A stretch of DNA of 7,067 nt from a bacterium (GTDB lineage: Bacteria > Pseudomonadota > Alphaproteobacteria > Rhizobiales > Xanthobacteraceae). The notes under the pieces were generated by a model. That model saw only the letters and a program-made list of their open reading frames with translations, searched no databases and was not told where the DNA came from. Shown here one piece after another: positions 1-4,637 of this stretch (position 1 is the stretch's first letter; the number at the start of each line of letters is the position of its first letter). The DNA lies in assembly GCA_029946075.1 (NCBI GenBank), contig JAQSDT010000117.1:1-7067 (forward strand). Direction: 5' to 3'. Both the position numbers and the translations under genes were made by a program.

Positions 1-105
1 CGGGCGATGAAGAGCGCGATGGCGACGCCGGACAACATCCTGCGCATCGTCGGCATCGTCTCGGCCGTCATCGGCCTGATCCTGATCTGGTTCGTAAGGC
101 GCTAG
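1..105 (+). CDS. DUF2065 (YjeT-like) small membrane protein, 3' end only
   Basis: The window opens inside a reading frame whose last 34 residues are visible before a TAG stop at 103-105. They include the stretch TPDNILRIVGIVSAVIGLIL followed by IWFVRR: one hydrophobic helix with a short basic tail. DUF2065 proteins are about 60 residues with two membrane helices and end in this pattern (arginine-glycine-rich turn, hydrophobic helix, basic end), so this would be the second helix in the inner membrane. The family has no established function. In alphaproteobacteria the gene often lies between hflKC (membrane regulators of FtsH) and a degP gene. A degP homologue does follow here, which supports the call. 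The start lies outside the window. Confidence 0.75.
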   Translation, partial: RAMKSAMATPDNILRIVGIVSAVIGLILIWFVRR

Positions 106-113
106 GAATTTTT

Positions 114-206
114 CGTCATTCCGGGGGCGCGAAGCGAACCCGGAACCTCGAGATTCCCCGATGCGCAATTGCGCATCTGAGGTTCGCTTCGCGCCCCGGA
201 ATGACG
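114..206. repeat. Long palindromic intergenic repeat (imperfect inverted repeat with nested palindrome)
   Basis: The left arm (114-140, starting CGTCATTCCGGGGGCGCGAA) and right arm (181-206) are reverse complements except for one extra G in the left arm. The 40-base centre holds a perfect 18-base palindrome, GATGCGCAATTGCGCATC, at 160-177. An RNA or single strand could fold into a long hairpin with a second hairpin at its tip. The stop of the DUF2065 gene lies 8 bases before it. From memory, palindromes beginning GTCATTCCGGGG are abundant between genes in Bradyrhizobium and Rhodopseudomonas, so this is probably one copy of a dispersed REP-like element. It could also end or attenuate transcription entering from upstream, but no T tract follows it. 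Confidence 0.85.
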
Positions 207-360
207 GCATCCGACCCAAGTCAATCGCCGCGCTATCAACGAAATCGTGATGCCGCCGACGCGCGGTTTTTCGCCTGATTGCCCGGCGCAAATGCTTGCG
301 CGCCGCACCCGTTCGGGCGCACTCTGGCGCATGATTTCGACCGTTCGGAGAGCTGTTCAC

Positions 361-1866
361 ATGACCGGTGCCAAACCCGCTTTGACCCGCCGACTGCGCC
401 TCACGGGTTTTGCTGTCTTGCTCGGTGCGGCCAGCCTGCTGGCGGCGGCGCCGGCCAGCGCGCGGGGGCCGGACGGCATCGCCGACATTGCCGAGAAGGT
501 GATCGATTCCGTCGTCAACATCTCGACCTCGCAGAACGTCGAAGCCAAGGGCGGCGGCAGCAACCGCGAGGCGACGCCGCAAGTGCCGCCGGGCTCGCAA
601 TTCGAGGAGTTCTTCGACGACTTCTTCAAGAACCGGCGCGGCGGCGGCCCGAAGGGCAGCGAGATGCAGCCGCGCAAAACCAATTCGCTCGGCTCCGGCT
701 TCATCATCGATGCCGCCGGCGTCGTGGTCACCAACAACCACGTGATCGCGGATGCCGACGAGATCAACATCATCATGAACGACGGCACCAAGATCAAGGC
801 GGAGCTGGTCGGCGTCGACAAGAAGACCGACATCGCGGTGCTCAAGTTCAAGCCGGTGAAGCCGGTGACCCCGGTGAAGTTCGGCGATTCCGACAAGCTG
901 CGGCTCGGCGAGTGGGTGATCGCGATCGGCAATCCGTTCAGCCTCGGCGGCTCGGTCACGGCCGGCATCGTGTCGGCGCGCAACCGCGACATCAGCCAGG
1001 GACCGTACGACAACTACATCCAGACCGACGCCTCGATCAATCGCGGCAATTCCGGCGGCCCGCTGTTCAACCTCGAAGGCGAAGTCGTCGGCGTCAACAC
1101 GCTGATCATTTCGCCGACCGGCGGATCGATCGGCCTCGGCTTCGCGGTGCCGTCCAAGACCGTGGCGCGCGTGGTCGATCAGCTGCGCCAGTTCGGCGAA
1201 CTGCGCCGCGGCTGGCTCGGCGTGCGGATCCAGCAGGTCACCGAGGAGATCGCCGAAGCGCTCAACATCAAGCCGGCGCGCGGCGCGCTGGTCGGCGGCG
1301 TCGACGAGAAGGGCCCGGCCAAGGCTGCCGGCATCGAGACCGGCGACGTCGTGATCAAGTTCGACGGCAAGGACATCAAGGACCCCAAGGACCTGTCGCG
1401 CGTCGTCGCCGACACCACGGTCGGCAAGGACGTCGATGTCGTGATCATCAGCAAGAAGGGCGCGGAGGAGACCCGCAAGGTCACGCTCGGCCGCCTCGAG
1501 GATACCGACAAGGCGCAGCAGGCCGCCGCCAAGACCAAGGACGAGCCGGTCACCGAGAAGCTGGTGACGCAAAAGGCGCTCGGTCTCGATCTCGCCGCGC
1601 TGAGCAAGGATCTGCGCACGAAGTACAAGATCAAGGAAAGCGTCAAGGGCGTCATCGTCACCGGCGTCGACAGCGGCTCCGATGCCGCCGAGAAGCGGCT
1701 TTCGGCCGGCGACGTCATCGTCGAAGTGGCGCAGGAGGCGGTATCGAGCGCCGCCGACATCAAGAAGCGCGTCGATCAGCTCAAGAAGGACGGCAAGAAG
1801 TCGATCCTGCTGCTGGTCGCCAACGGCGAAGGCGAATTGCGGTTTGTCGCGCTGAGCGTTCAGTAG
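361..1866 (+). CDS. degP: Do/DegP-family periplasmic serine protease (HtrA)
   Basis: This is a 501-residue HtrA protease and chaperone that degrades or refolds misfolded envelope proteins in the periplasm. Residues 1-34 are a Sec signal peptide: a basic start with RRLR, a hydrophobic core, and a likely cleavage site after ASA (32-34). A trypsin-like domain follows with the catalytic triad visible as His127 (TNNHVIA), Asp157 (KKTDIAV) and Ser231 (RGNSGGP). The stretch at about 60-105, rich in Gly, Phe and charged residues, fits the flexible LA loop. Two PDZ domains follow, at about 284-378 (beginning RGWLGVRIQ) and 405-498. Length and two PDZ domains match DegP/DegQ rather than DegS. The frame stays open upstream to 247, but ATG 361 is preferred: GGAGAG sits 8 bases before it (347-352) and it puts the signal peptide at the N-terminus. 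ATG 331 has no comparable site. No clear promoter was seen in 207-346. It could equally be named degQ or mucD. Confidence 0.95.
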   Translation: MTGAKPALTRRLRLTGFAVLLGAASLLAAAPASARGPDGIADIAEKVIDSVVNISTSQNVEAKGGGSNREATPQVPPGSQFEEFFDDFFKNRRGGGPKGSEMQPRKTNSLGSGFIIDAAGVVVTNNHVIADADEINIIMNDGTKIKAELVGVDKKTDIAVLKFKPVKPVTPVKFGDSDKLRLGEWVIAIGNPFSLGGSVTAGIVSARNRDISQGPYDNYIQTDASINRGNSGGPLFNLEGEVVGVNTLIISPTGGSIGLGFAVPSKTVARVVDQLRQFGELRRGWLGVRIQQVTEEIAEALNIKPARGALVGGVDEKGPAKAAGIETGDVVIKFDGKDIKDPKDLSRVVADTTVGKDVDVVIISKKGAEETRKVTLGRLEDTDKAQQAAAKTKDEPVTEKLVTQKALGLDLAALSKDLRTKYKIKESVKGVIVTGVDSGSDAAEKRLSAGDVIVEVAQEAVSSAADIKKRVDQLKKDGKKSILLLVANGEGELRFVALSVQ

Positions 1867-1878
1867 ACACTCGTTATT

Positions 1879-1895
1879 GCCGGGTATGACCCGGC
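1879..1895. terminator. Short hairpin between convergent degP and DUF2442 genes
   Basis: GCCGGGT (1879-1885) and ACCCGGC (1889-1895) form a perfect 7-base-pair stem with a 3-base loop, 12 bases after the degP stop and 23 bases before the end of the opposing DUF2442 gene. The position suits a two-way terminator for converging units, but there is no T run on either side, so intrinsic termination is unproven. The surrounding ATTGCCGGGTATGACCCGGC also resembles a short dispersed repeat that I remember from Bradyrhizobium genomes, so it may be a repeat copy rather than a dedicated terminator. Confidence 0.45.
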
Positions 1896-1918
1896 ATCCA
1901 TCGGTTGAGCAAGAGGGC

Positions 1919-2167
1919 TTAAGTCGCCGGACGGCCGCGCAGCATTCCGGCGATGCCGAGATCTTCATCGAGTTCGGGCCAGTGAATGCCCATCGCCATG
2001 AGCTCGAAGTTTCCCCGTGCGGATGCGCTGGCTTCGCGGAGCCGGGGATACCATGCCAGTGGCGTCGCAATCTTGCGACCGTCTGCCAACGTCACCACGA
2101 GTTCGTCGGCGGTGAAGGCAACCGAGATCGGCCTGATATCGCCGACATCAATTTCCAAAGTGCTCAT
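1919..2167 (-). CDS. DUF2442 domain protein
   Basis: This is an 82-residue protein. The middle reads ELVVTLADGRKIATPLAWYP, the beta-strand pattern of DUF2442: a strand, the DGR turn, then 'I..PL.WYPRL'. A segment ending in HWPELDEDLGI follows, where members typically carry 'W..LDEDI.I..LL.G'. Length and motif order match a complete single-domain member. It is the last gene of a - strand unit, and its ATG (2165-2167) lies inside the end of the DUF4160 gene with a 20-base overlap, so translation is probably coupled. The molecular function of the family is unknown to me. It is small and soluble, with no signal peptide or membrane segment. Adjacent DUF4160-DUF2442 pairs recur in many bacteria, and a toxin-antitoxin-like role has been suspected but I know of no proof. 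Confidence 0.85.
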   Translation of the reverse strand: MSTLEIDVGDIRPISVAFTADELVVTLADGRKIATPLAWYPRLREASASARGNFELMAMGIHWPELDEDLGIAGMLRGRPAT

Positions 2168-2384
2168 GCCATTTGCCTTCGAGGAGATCGCGATGCGTTC
2201 TCAGGTGCCGGATGATAGCGCCGATTTCATGCGCAGGAAATCCCGCATTGACCGCTACCGACAGGTCGTGCAGCCAGAATTTGGCTTCGGCATCGCCGGA
2301 TTTCACGTGAATGTGCGGCGGCTCGTTCCGTTCGTTCGAGTAGAAGAATGCGCGATACGGCCCCCAGCGCAATACGGTGGGCAT
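2148..2384 (-). CDS. DUF4160 domain protein
   Basis: This is a 78-residue protein starting MPTVLRWGPYRAFFYSNE, with the DUF4160 signature NEPPHIHV at about 20-27 (the HxH pair), then GDAEAKFWL at 30-38 and a helical C-terminal half ending in LLEGKWHEHFG. These are the expected elements in the expected order, so it looks complete. The start is well supported: its ATG shares one base with the TAA stop of serB (TAATG), and GGAGGG lies just upstream inside the last serB codons. The gene is therefore probably translated by ribosomes finishing serB. It overlaps the following DUF2442 gene by 20 bases. Biochemical function is not established. The conserved HxH could bind metal or act catalytically, but that is a guess from the motif. 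Confidence 0.88.
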   Translation of the reverse strand: MPTVLRWGPYRAFFYSNERNEPPHIHVKSGDAEAKFWLHDLSVAVNAGFPAHEIGAIIRHLRTHRDLLEGKWHEHFGN

Positions 2385-3289
2385 TATCCCTCCACGAAGT
2401 CCTCGCGGCGATACCCCTGCGCATATAGCAGCGCGCTGAGATCGCAGTAGTCGATCCGTGCCGCCGCAGCCGCGGCGACCGCGGGCTTGGCGTGATAGGC
2501 GACACCGAGGCCCGCGGCCTCGATCATGCCGAGGTCGTTGGCGCCGTCGCCGGTCACCATCGTGTCGACGTCGTCGAGGTCGAAGGATTCGGTGAGTTCG
2601 ATCAGCGTGGCGAGTTTGGCGGCGCGGCCGACGATGGGCTCGGCGACGTCGCCGGTCAGCCTGCCGTTCTCGATGATGAGCTGGTTGGCGCGGTTTTCCT
2701 GGAAGCCGATCATCGCCGCGACCTTGTCGGTGAACAGCGTGAAGCCGCCCGAGATCAGGCAGGTGTAGGCGCCATGCTTGCGCATGGTCATGACCAGCGC
2801 GCGGCCGCCCGGCGTCACCGTGATGCGCTTCTGCAGCACCTCGTCGATCACGCTGACCGGCAAATCCTTCAATAGCGCCACGCGCTCGCGCAGCGCCGGC
2901 TCGAACTCGATCTCGCCGCGCATCGCCCGTTCGGTGATCCCTGCGACATGGGCCTTCAGCCCGGCGAAATCGGCGAGTTCGTCGATGCATTCCTGGCCGA
3001 TCATGGTGGAGTCCATGTCGGCGAGAAAAAGCTTCTTGCGTCGGGTCGCAATCGGCTGCACGACGATGTCGATCGGCAGGTCACCGCGCGCCTGACGCAG
3101 GCGGGTCTCGATCGCCTTGATGTCGTCGGGGCTGCCGACCTGGCCGTCGAAGGGGATGTCGGCCGCGACCTCGTCGAACAGCCATTGCGTGGGGCCGGGC
3201 GAGGGAAGAATAGCGCGCGCGCCGTCGACGATGCTCGAGTCGAGCGCGGGATTGGCCGGATTGCAGATGAGGGTGGCGACGAGGGACAT
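2384..3289 (-). CDS. serB: Phosphoserine phosphatase SerB
   Basis: SerB hydrolyses O-phospho-L-serine to serine, the last step of the phosphorylated serine pathway, in the cytoplasm. The 301-residue product is a HAD-superfamily phosphatase. The motif I nucleophile is at DMDSTMIGQE (Asp91, general acid Asp93, Glu100), motif II at LISGGFT (Ser180-Gly-Gly), the motif III lysine at about Lys225, and motif IV at GDGANDLGM (Asp248, Asp252). The first 80 or so residues form the N-terminal domain seen in longer SerB proteins. The frame stays open upstream to 3415, but ATG 3287-3289 (MSLVATLICNP) matches the family N-terminus as I remember it. An alternative ATG lies six codons earlier at 3305-3307, and neither has a strong ribosome site. 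The chosen start overlaps the divergent miaA start. Two small DUF genes are coupled downstream. Confidence 0.95.
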   Translation of the reverse strand: MSLVATLICNPANPALDSSIVDGARAILPSPGPTQWLFDEVAADIPFDGQVGSPDDIKAIETRLRQARGDLPIDIVVQPIATRRKKLFLADMDSTMIGQECIDELADFAGLKAHVAGITERAMRGEIEFEPALRERVALLKDLPVSVIDEVLQKRITVTPGGRALVMTMRKHGAYTCLISGGFTLFTDKVAAMIGFQENRANQLIIENGRLTGDVAEPIVGRAAKLATLIELTESFDLDDVDTMVTGDGANDLGMIEAAGLGVAYHAKPAVAAAAAARIDYCDLSALLYAQGYRREDFVEG

Positions 3290-4217
3290 GCAGGCGGGTT
3301 CGCACATTGTGGGCAAGGCCGTGCTTATCGCAGGGCCGACCGCCAGCGGCAAGTCGGCGCTCGCGCTCGAGCTTGCCGAAAGATGCGGCGGTATCATCAT
3401 CAATACCGATTCCATGCAGGTCTATCGGGATCTGTCCGTCATCACCGCGCGGCCGACATCGGCCGAGGCGGCGCTGGCGCCGCACCGGCTCTATGGCCAT
3501 GTCGATGCGTCGGTGAATTTTTCGGCGGGCGCCTGGGTAAGCGATGCGACCAACGTGCTGGCGGACGCACGCGCGCAAAACCGGATGCCGATCTTCGTCG
3601 GCGGTTCCGGTCTCTACTTCAAGTCGCTGACGCGCGGGCTGTCGGCGGTGCCTCCGGTCCCGGCCGGGATCCGCGAGGCCGTGCGCGAACGGCTGGAGCG
3701 CGACGGCGTCGAGGCGCTGCATGCCGAACTCGCGATGCGCGATCCGGTGTCGGCCGAACGGCTGAAGCCGCGCGACCGCACCCGGATCGCCCGCGCGCTC
3801 GAAGTGGTCGAGGCCACCGGCCGCACGCTGCCGGACTGGCATCGCGACGGACTGCCGCCGCTGCTGCCGCCGGGTGAATTCTCCGCGCTGTTCCTTGCCC
3901 CCGAGCGCGAACAGCTTTACGCGCGGATCGATGCGCGGTTCGGCGCGATGCTGGAGAGCGGTGCGCTGGAGGAAGTCGCAGCCCTTGCCGCCCGAAAGCT
4001 CGATCCGCTGCTGCCGGCGATGAAGGCCCATGGCGTGCCGGCGCTGATCCGCCACCTCAACGGCGAGATCGCACGCGAAGCCGCCGCCGAGATCGGCCGC
4101 GCCGACACCCGGCATTACGCCAAGCGGCAGTTCACCTGGTTCCGGCACCAGCTGCCGGAATTCGTATGGGTAGCGCCGGAGGCGGCGAGGGGATGGCTGC
4201 TGGATCGCGTCCCGTAG
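3288..4217 (+). CDS. miaA: tRNA dimethylallyltransferase MiaA
   Basis: MiaA transfers the dimethylallyl group of DMAPP to N6 of A37 in tRNAs reading codons that begin with U, making i6A, the precursor of ms2i6A. The 309-residue product shows the P-loop GPTASGKS at 16-23, the NTDSMQVYRDL motif at 39-49 (catalytic Asp41), the GGSGLYFKSL segment at 105-114, RDRTRIARALE at 162-172, KAHGVPAL at 246-253 (where family members often have G(Y/H)xE or a variant), and the C-terminal RHYAKRQFTWFR at 275-286 that contacts tRNA. The length is normal. The start is uncertain: ATG 3288 is chosen, GTG 3309 is a shorter possibility, and ATG 3267 would overlap serB further. GAGGG at 3281-3285 is only 2 bases from ATG 3288. 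The TAG stop lies within a repeat-like element. The gene diverges from serB and faces the ilvBN operon downstream. Confidence 0.95.
   Translation: MQAGSHIVGKAVLIAGPTASGKSALALELAERCGGIIINTDSMQVYRDLSVITARPTSAEAALAPHRLYGHVDASVNFSAGAWVSDATNVLADARAQNRMPIFVGGSGLYFKSLTRGLSAVPPVPAGIREAVRERLERDGVEALHAELAMRDPVSAERLKPRDRTRIARALEVVEATGRTLPDWHRDGLPPLLPPGEFSALFLAPEREQLYARIDARFGAMLESGALEEVAALAARKLDPLLPAMKAHGVPALIRHLNGEIAREAAAEIGRADTRHYAKRQFTWFRHQLPEFVWVAPEAARGWLLDRVP
3324..3352 (-). promoter_or_regulatory. Candidate serB promoter inside miaA coding sequence
   Basis: Read on the - strand, TTGCCG (3347-3352) is followed after 17 bases by GATAAG (3324-3329), a fair -35/-10 pair that would start RNA near 3317, about 28 bases before the serB ATG. 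Since serB and miaA start head to head with no gap, the serB promoter has to lie in miaA. This one falls in the codons of the miaA P-loop region. In GC-rich DNA such matches also occur by chance. Confidence 0.3.
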
Positions 4218-4304
4218 CGCGGATGGAGCGTAGCGAAATCCGGGATTCCATCCGCTGAGACCGGCCCCCAGGTTACGCTGCGCTTCACCCGGCACGGGGC
4301 TACG
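4214..4304. repeat. Degenerate inverted-repeat element at the miaA 3' end
   Basis: A first half (4214-4244, GTAGCGCGGATGGAGCGTAG and on) resembles the dispersed 'TAGCCCGGATGGAGCG.AGCG.AATCCGGG' unit I remember from Bradyrhizobium genomes. A second half at about 4266-4304 (with TTACGCTGCGCTTCACCCGG) looks like a diverged copy in reverse orientation. Within the first half, GCGGATGGA (4219-4227) and TCCATCCGC (4247-4255) form a perfect 9-base-pair stem, and CGGAT with ATCCG (4220-4224, 4238-4242) offers a competing shorter one. The hairpin begins 2 bases after the miaA stop and could stabilise or end the miaA transcript, though no T run follows. The remaining bases 4305-4398 show nothing I recognise. 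Confidence 0.6.
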
Positions 4305-4398
4305 GGGCCTCCCGCATGGCAGAATCTCCCAAATTCCCCCTCGCCGAATTCCGGGAAGCCCGCTACACTGGCCAAATCGCGCTGAAAGCGTCCTTCCC

Positions 4399-4426
4399 TT
4401 GACTTCCAGGGACTGGCCGGTATAAC
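4399..4426 (+). promoter_or_regulatory. sigma70-type promoter of the ilvBN operon
   Basis: TTGACT (4399-4404) and TATAAC (4421-4426) are separated by 16 bases, close to the TTGACA / TATAAT consensus and by far the best such match noticed in the window. Transcription would begin near 4432-4434, giving about 25 bases before the leader peptide start and about 145 bases to the attenuator T tract. The position directly before the leader supports the assignment. Confidence 0.75.
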
Positions 4427-4458
4427 CCGCGCAACCTTTGGGAAGTCCGAGACCTCAT

Positions 4459-4524
4459 ATGCGTAATATTATTACCAAACTTCTTATCGTCGTCGTACCC
4501 AGGCGCACCGCCGGGGGTGGCTGA
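4459..4524 (+). CDS. ilvBN leader peptide (attenuator control peptide, 21 aa)
   Basis: This is a 21-codon frame from ATG 4459 to TGA 4522-4524. Its residues 4-13 read IITKLLIVVV, so eight of ten are isoleucine, leucine or valine, the three end products of the pathway started by ilvB. A basic and glycine-rich tail follows (PRRTAGGG). Such peptides act by translation itself: when charged Ile, Leu or Val tRNA is short, the ribosome stalls at 4468-4497 and changes folding of the RNA ahead. It plays the role of E. coli ivbL and ilvL, though the sequence is not a recognisable homologue. The frame lies between a good promoter and a terminator hairpin, and its stop codon sits in the loop of a hairpin at 4514-4533. 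The ribosome site is weak (GGAAG at 4441-4445, far upstream). It is too short for most gene callers. Confidence 0.9.
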   Translation: MRNIITKLLIVVVPRRTAGGG

Positions 4525-4578
4525 GGCCATCCCACATTCGGGCGGTGTGCATGGGGCCTCTGGGGCCCTTTTTTATTT
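4503..4578 (+). promoter_or_regulatory. ilvBN transcription attenuator (competing RNA hairpins)
   Basis: Several mutually exclusive foldings can be drawn. (a) An outer stem, 4503-4512 with 4541-4550, has ten pairs including one G-U. (b) It encloses a hairpin, 4514-4521 with 4526-4533, of eight pairs with one G-U and the leader stop codon in its loop. (c) A terminator hairpin spans 4554-4568. (d) A candidate antiterminator pairs GAGGCC (4523-4528) with GGCCTC (4555-4560), excluding both (b) and (c). A ribosome reaching the TGA would cover the left arm of (d) and allow termination. A ribosome stalled on the Ile/Leu/Val codons would cover the left arm of (a) and leave 4523-4528 uncovered. Hairpin (b) could still compete in the stalled state, so the exact switch is inferred, not proven. 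Confidence 0.75.
4554..4578 (+). terminator. Intrinsic terminator of the ilvBN leader
   Basis: GGGCC (4554-4558) pairs with GGCCC (4564-4568) around a 5-base loop, and a G-U pair can extend it. It is followed at once by a T tract (six T at 4569-4574, then ATTT). An all-G/C stem plus T run is the textbook intrinsic terminator. It lies 59 bases before the ilvB start, so termination here would prevent expression of ilvB and ilvN. Confidence 0.85.
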
Positions 4579-4637
4579 CCGAAAAACCGACAGAAGCCGC
4601 GCCATCGGCGCATCCGAGCAAGCCAAGGAAGACGTCA

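Noticed and set aside
286..301. Small hairpin GCGCAA-ATGC-TTGCGC upstream of degP
   Set aside because: Six base pairs in GC-rich DNA is weak and there is no T tract or known operator pattern. It may be chance.
247..360. N-terminal extension of the degP frame from GTG 247 or ATG 331
   Set aside because: It would bury the signal peptide behind up to 38 extra residues, and neither start has a ribosome site, while ATG 361 has GGAGAG at the right distance.
279..1889. Long alternative-frame ORFs over degP, ilvB and the other genes, on both strands
   Set aside because: They are arginine- or alanine-rich translations typical of shifted frames in GC-rich coding DNA, and they overlie genes with clear catalytic motifs.
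3185..3213. Possible miaA promoter TTGCGT-17-GAATAG inside serB
   Set aside because: The -10 match is poor and the spacing alone is not enough. Noted only because a miaA promoter must lie somewhere within serB.
4316..4402. A 28-codon + strand frame (MAESPKFPLAEF...) upstream of the ilvBN promoter
   Set aside because: No ribosome site, no recognisable relatives, no branched-chain codon run, and it ends in the -35 box. Probably chance.
4545..4637. N-terminal extension of ilvB from about 4545
   Set aside because: It would begin within the attenuator stem and be translated through the terminator. ATG 4638 has a good ribosome site and gives the family-typical length.
4459..4637. Leader region as a T-box or metabolite riboswitch
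   Set aside because: No T-box consensus was seen, and the Ile/Leu/Val codon run with stop codon inside a hairpin loop fits ribosome-mediated attenuation better.
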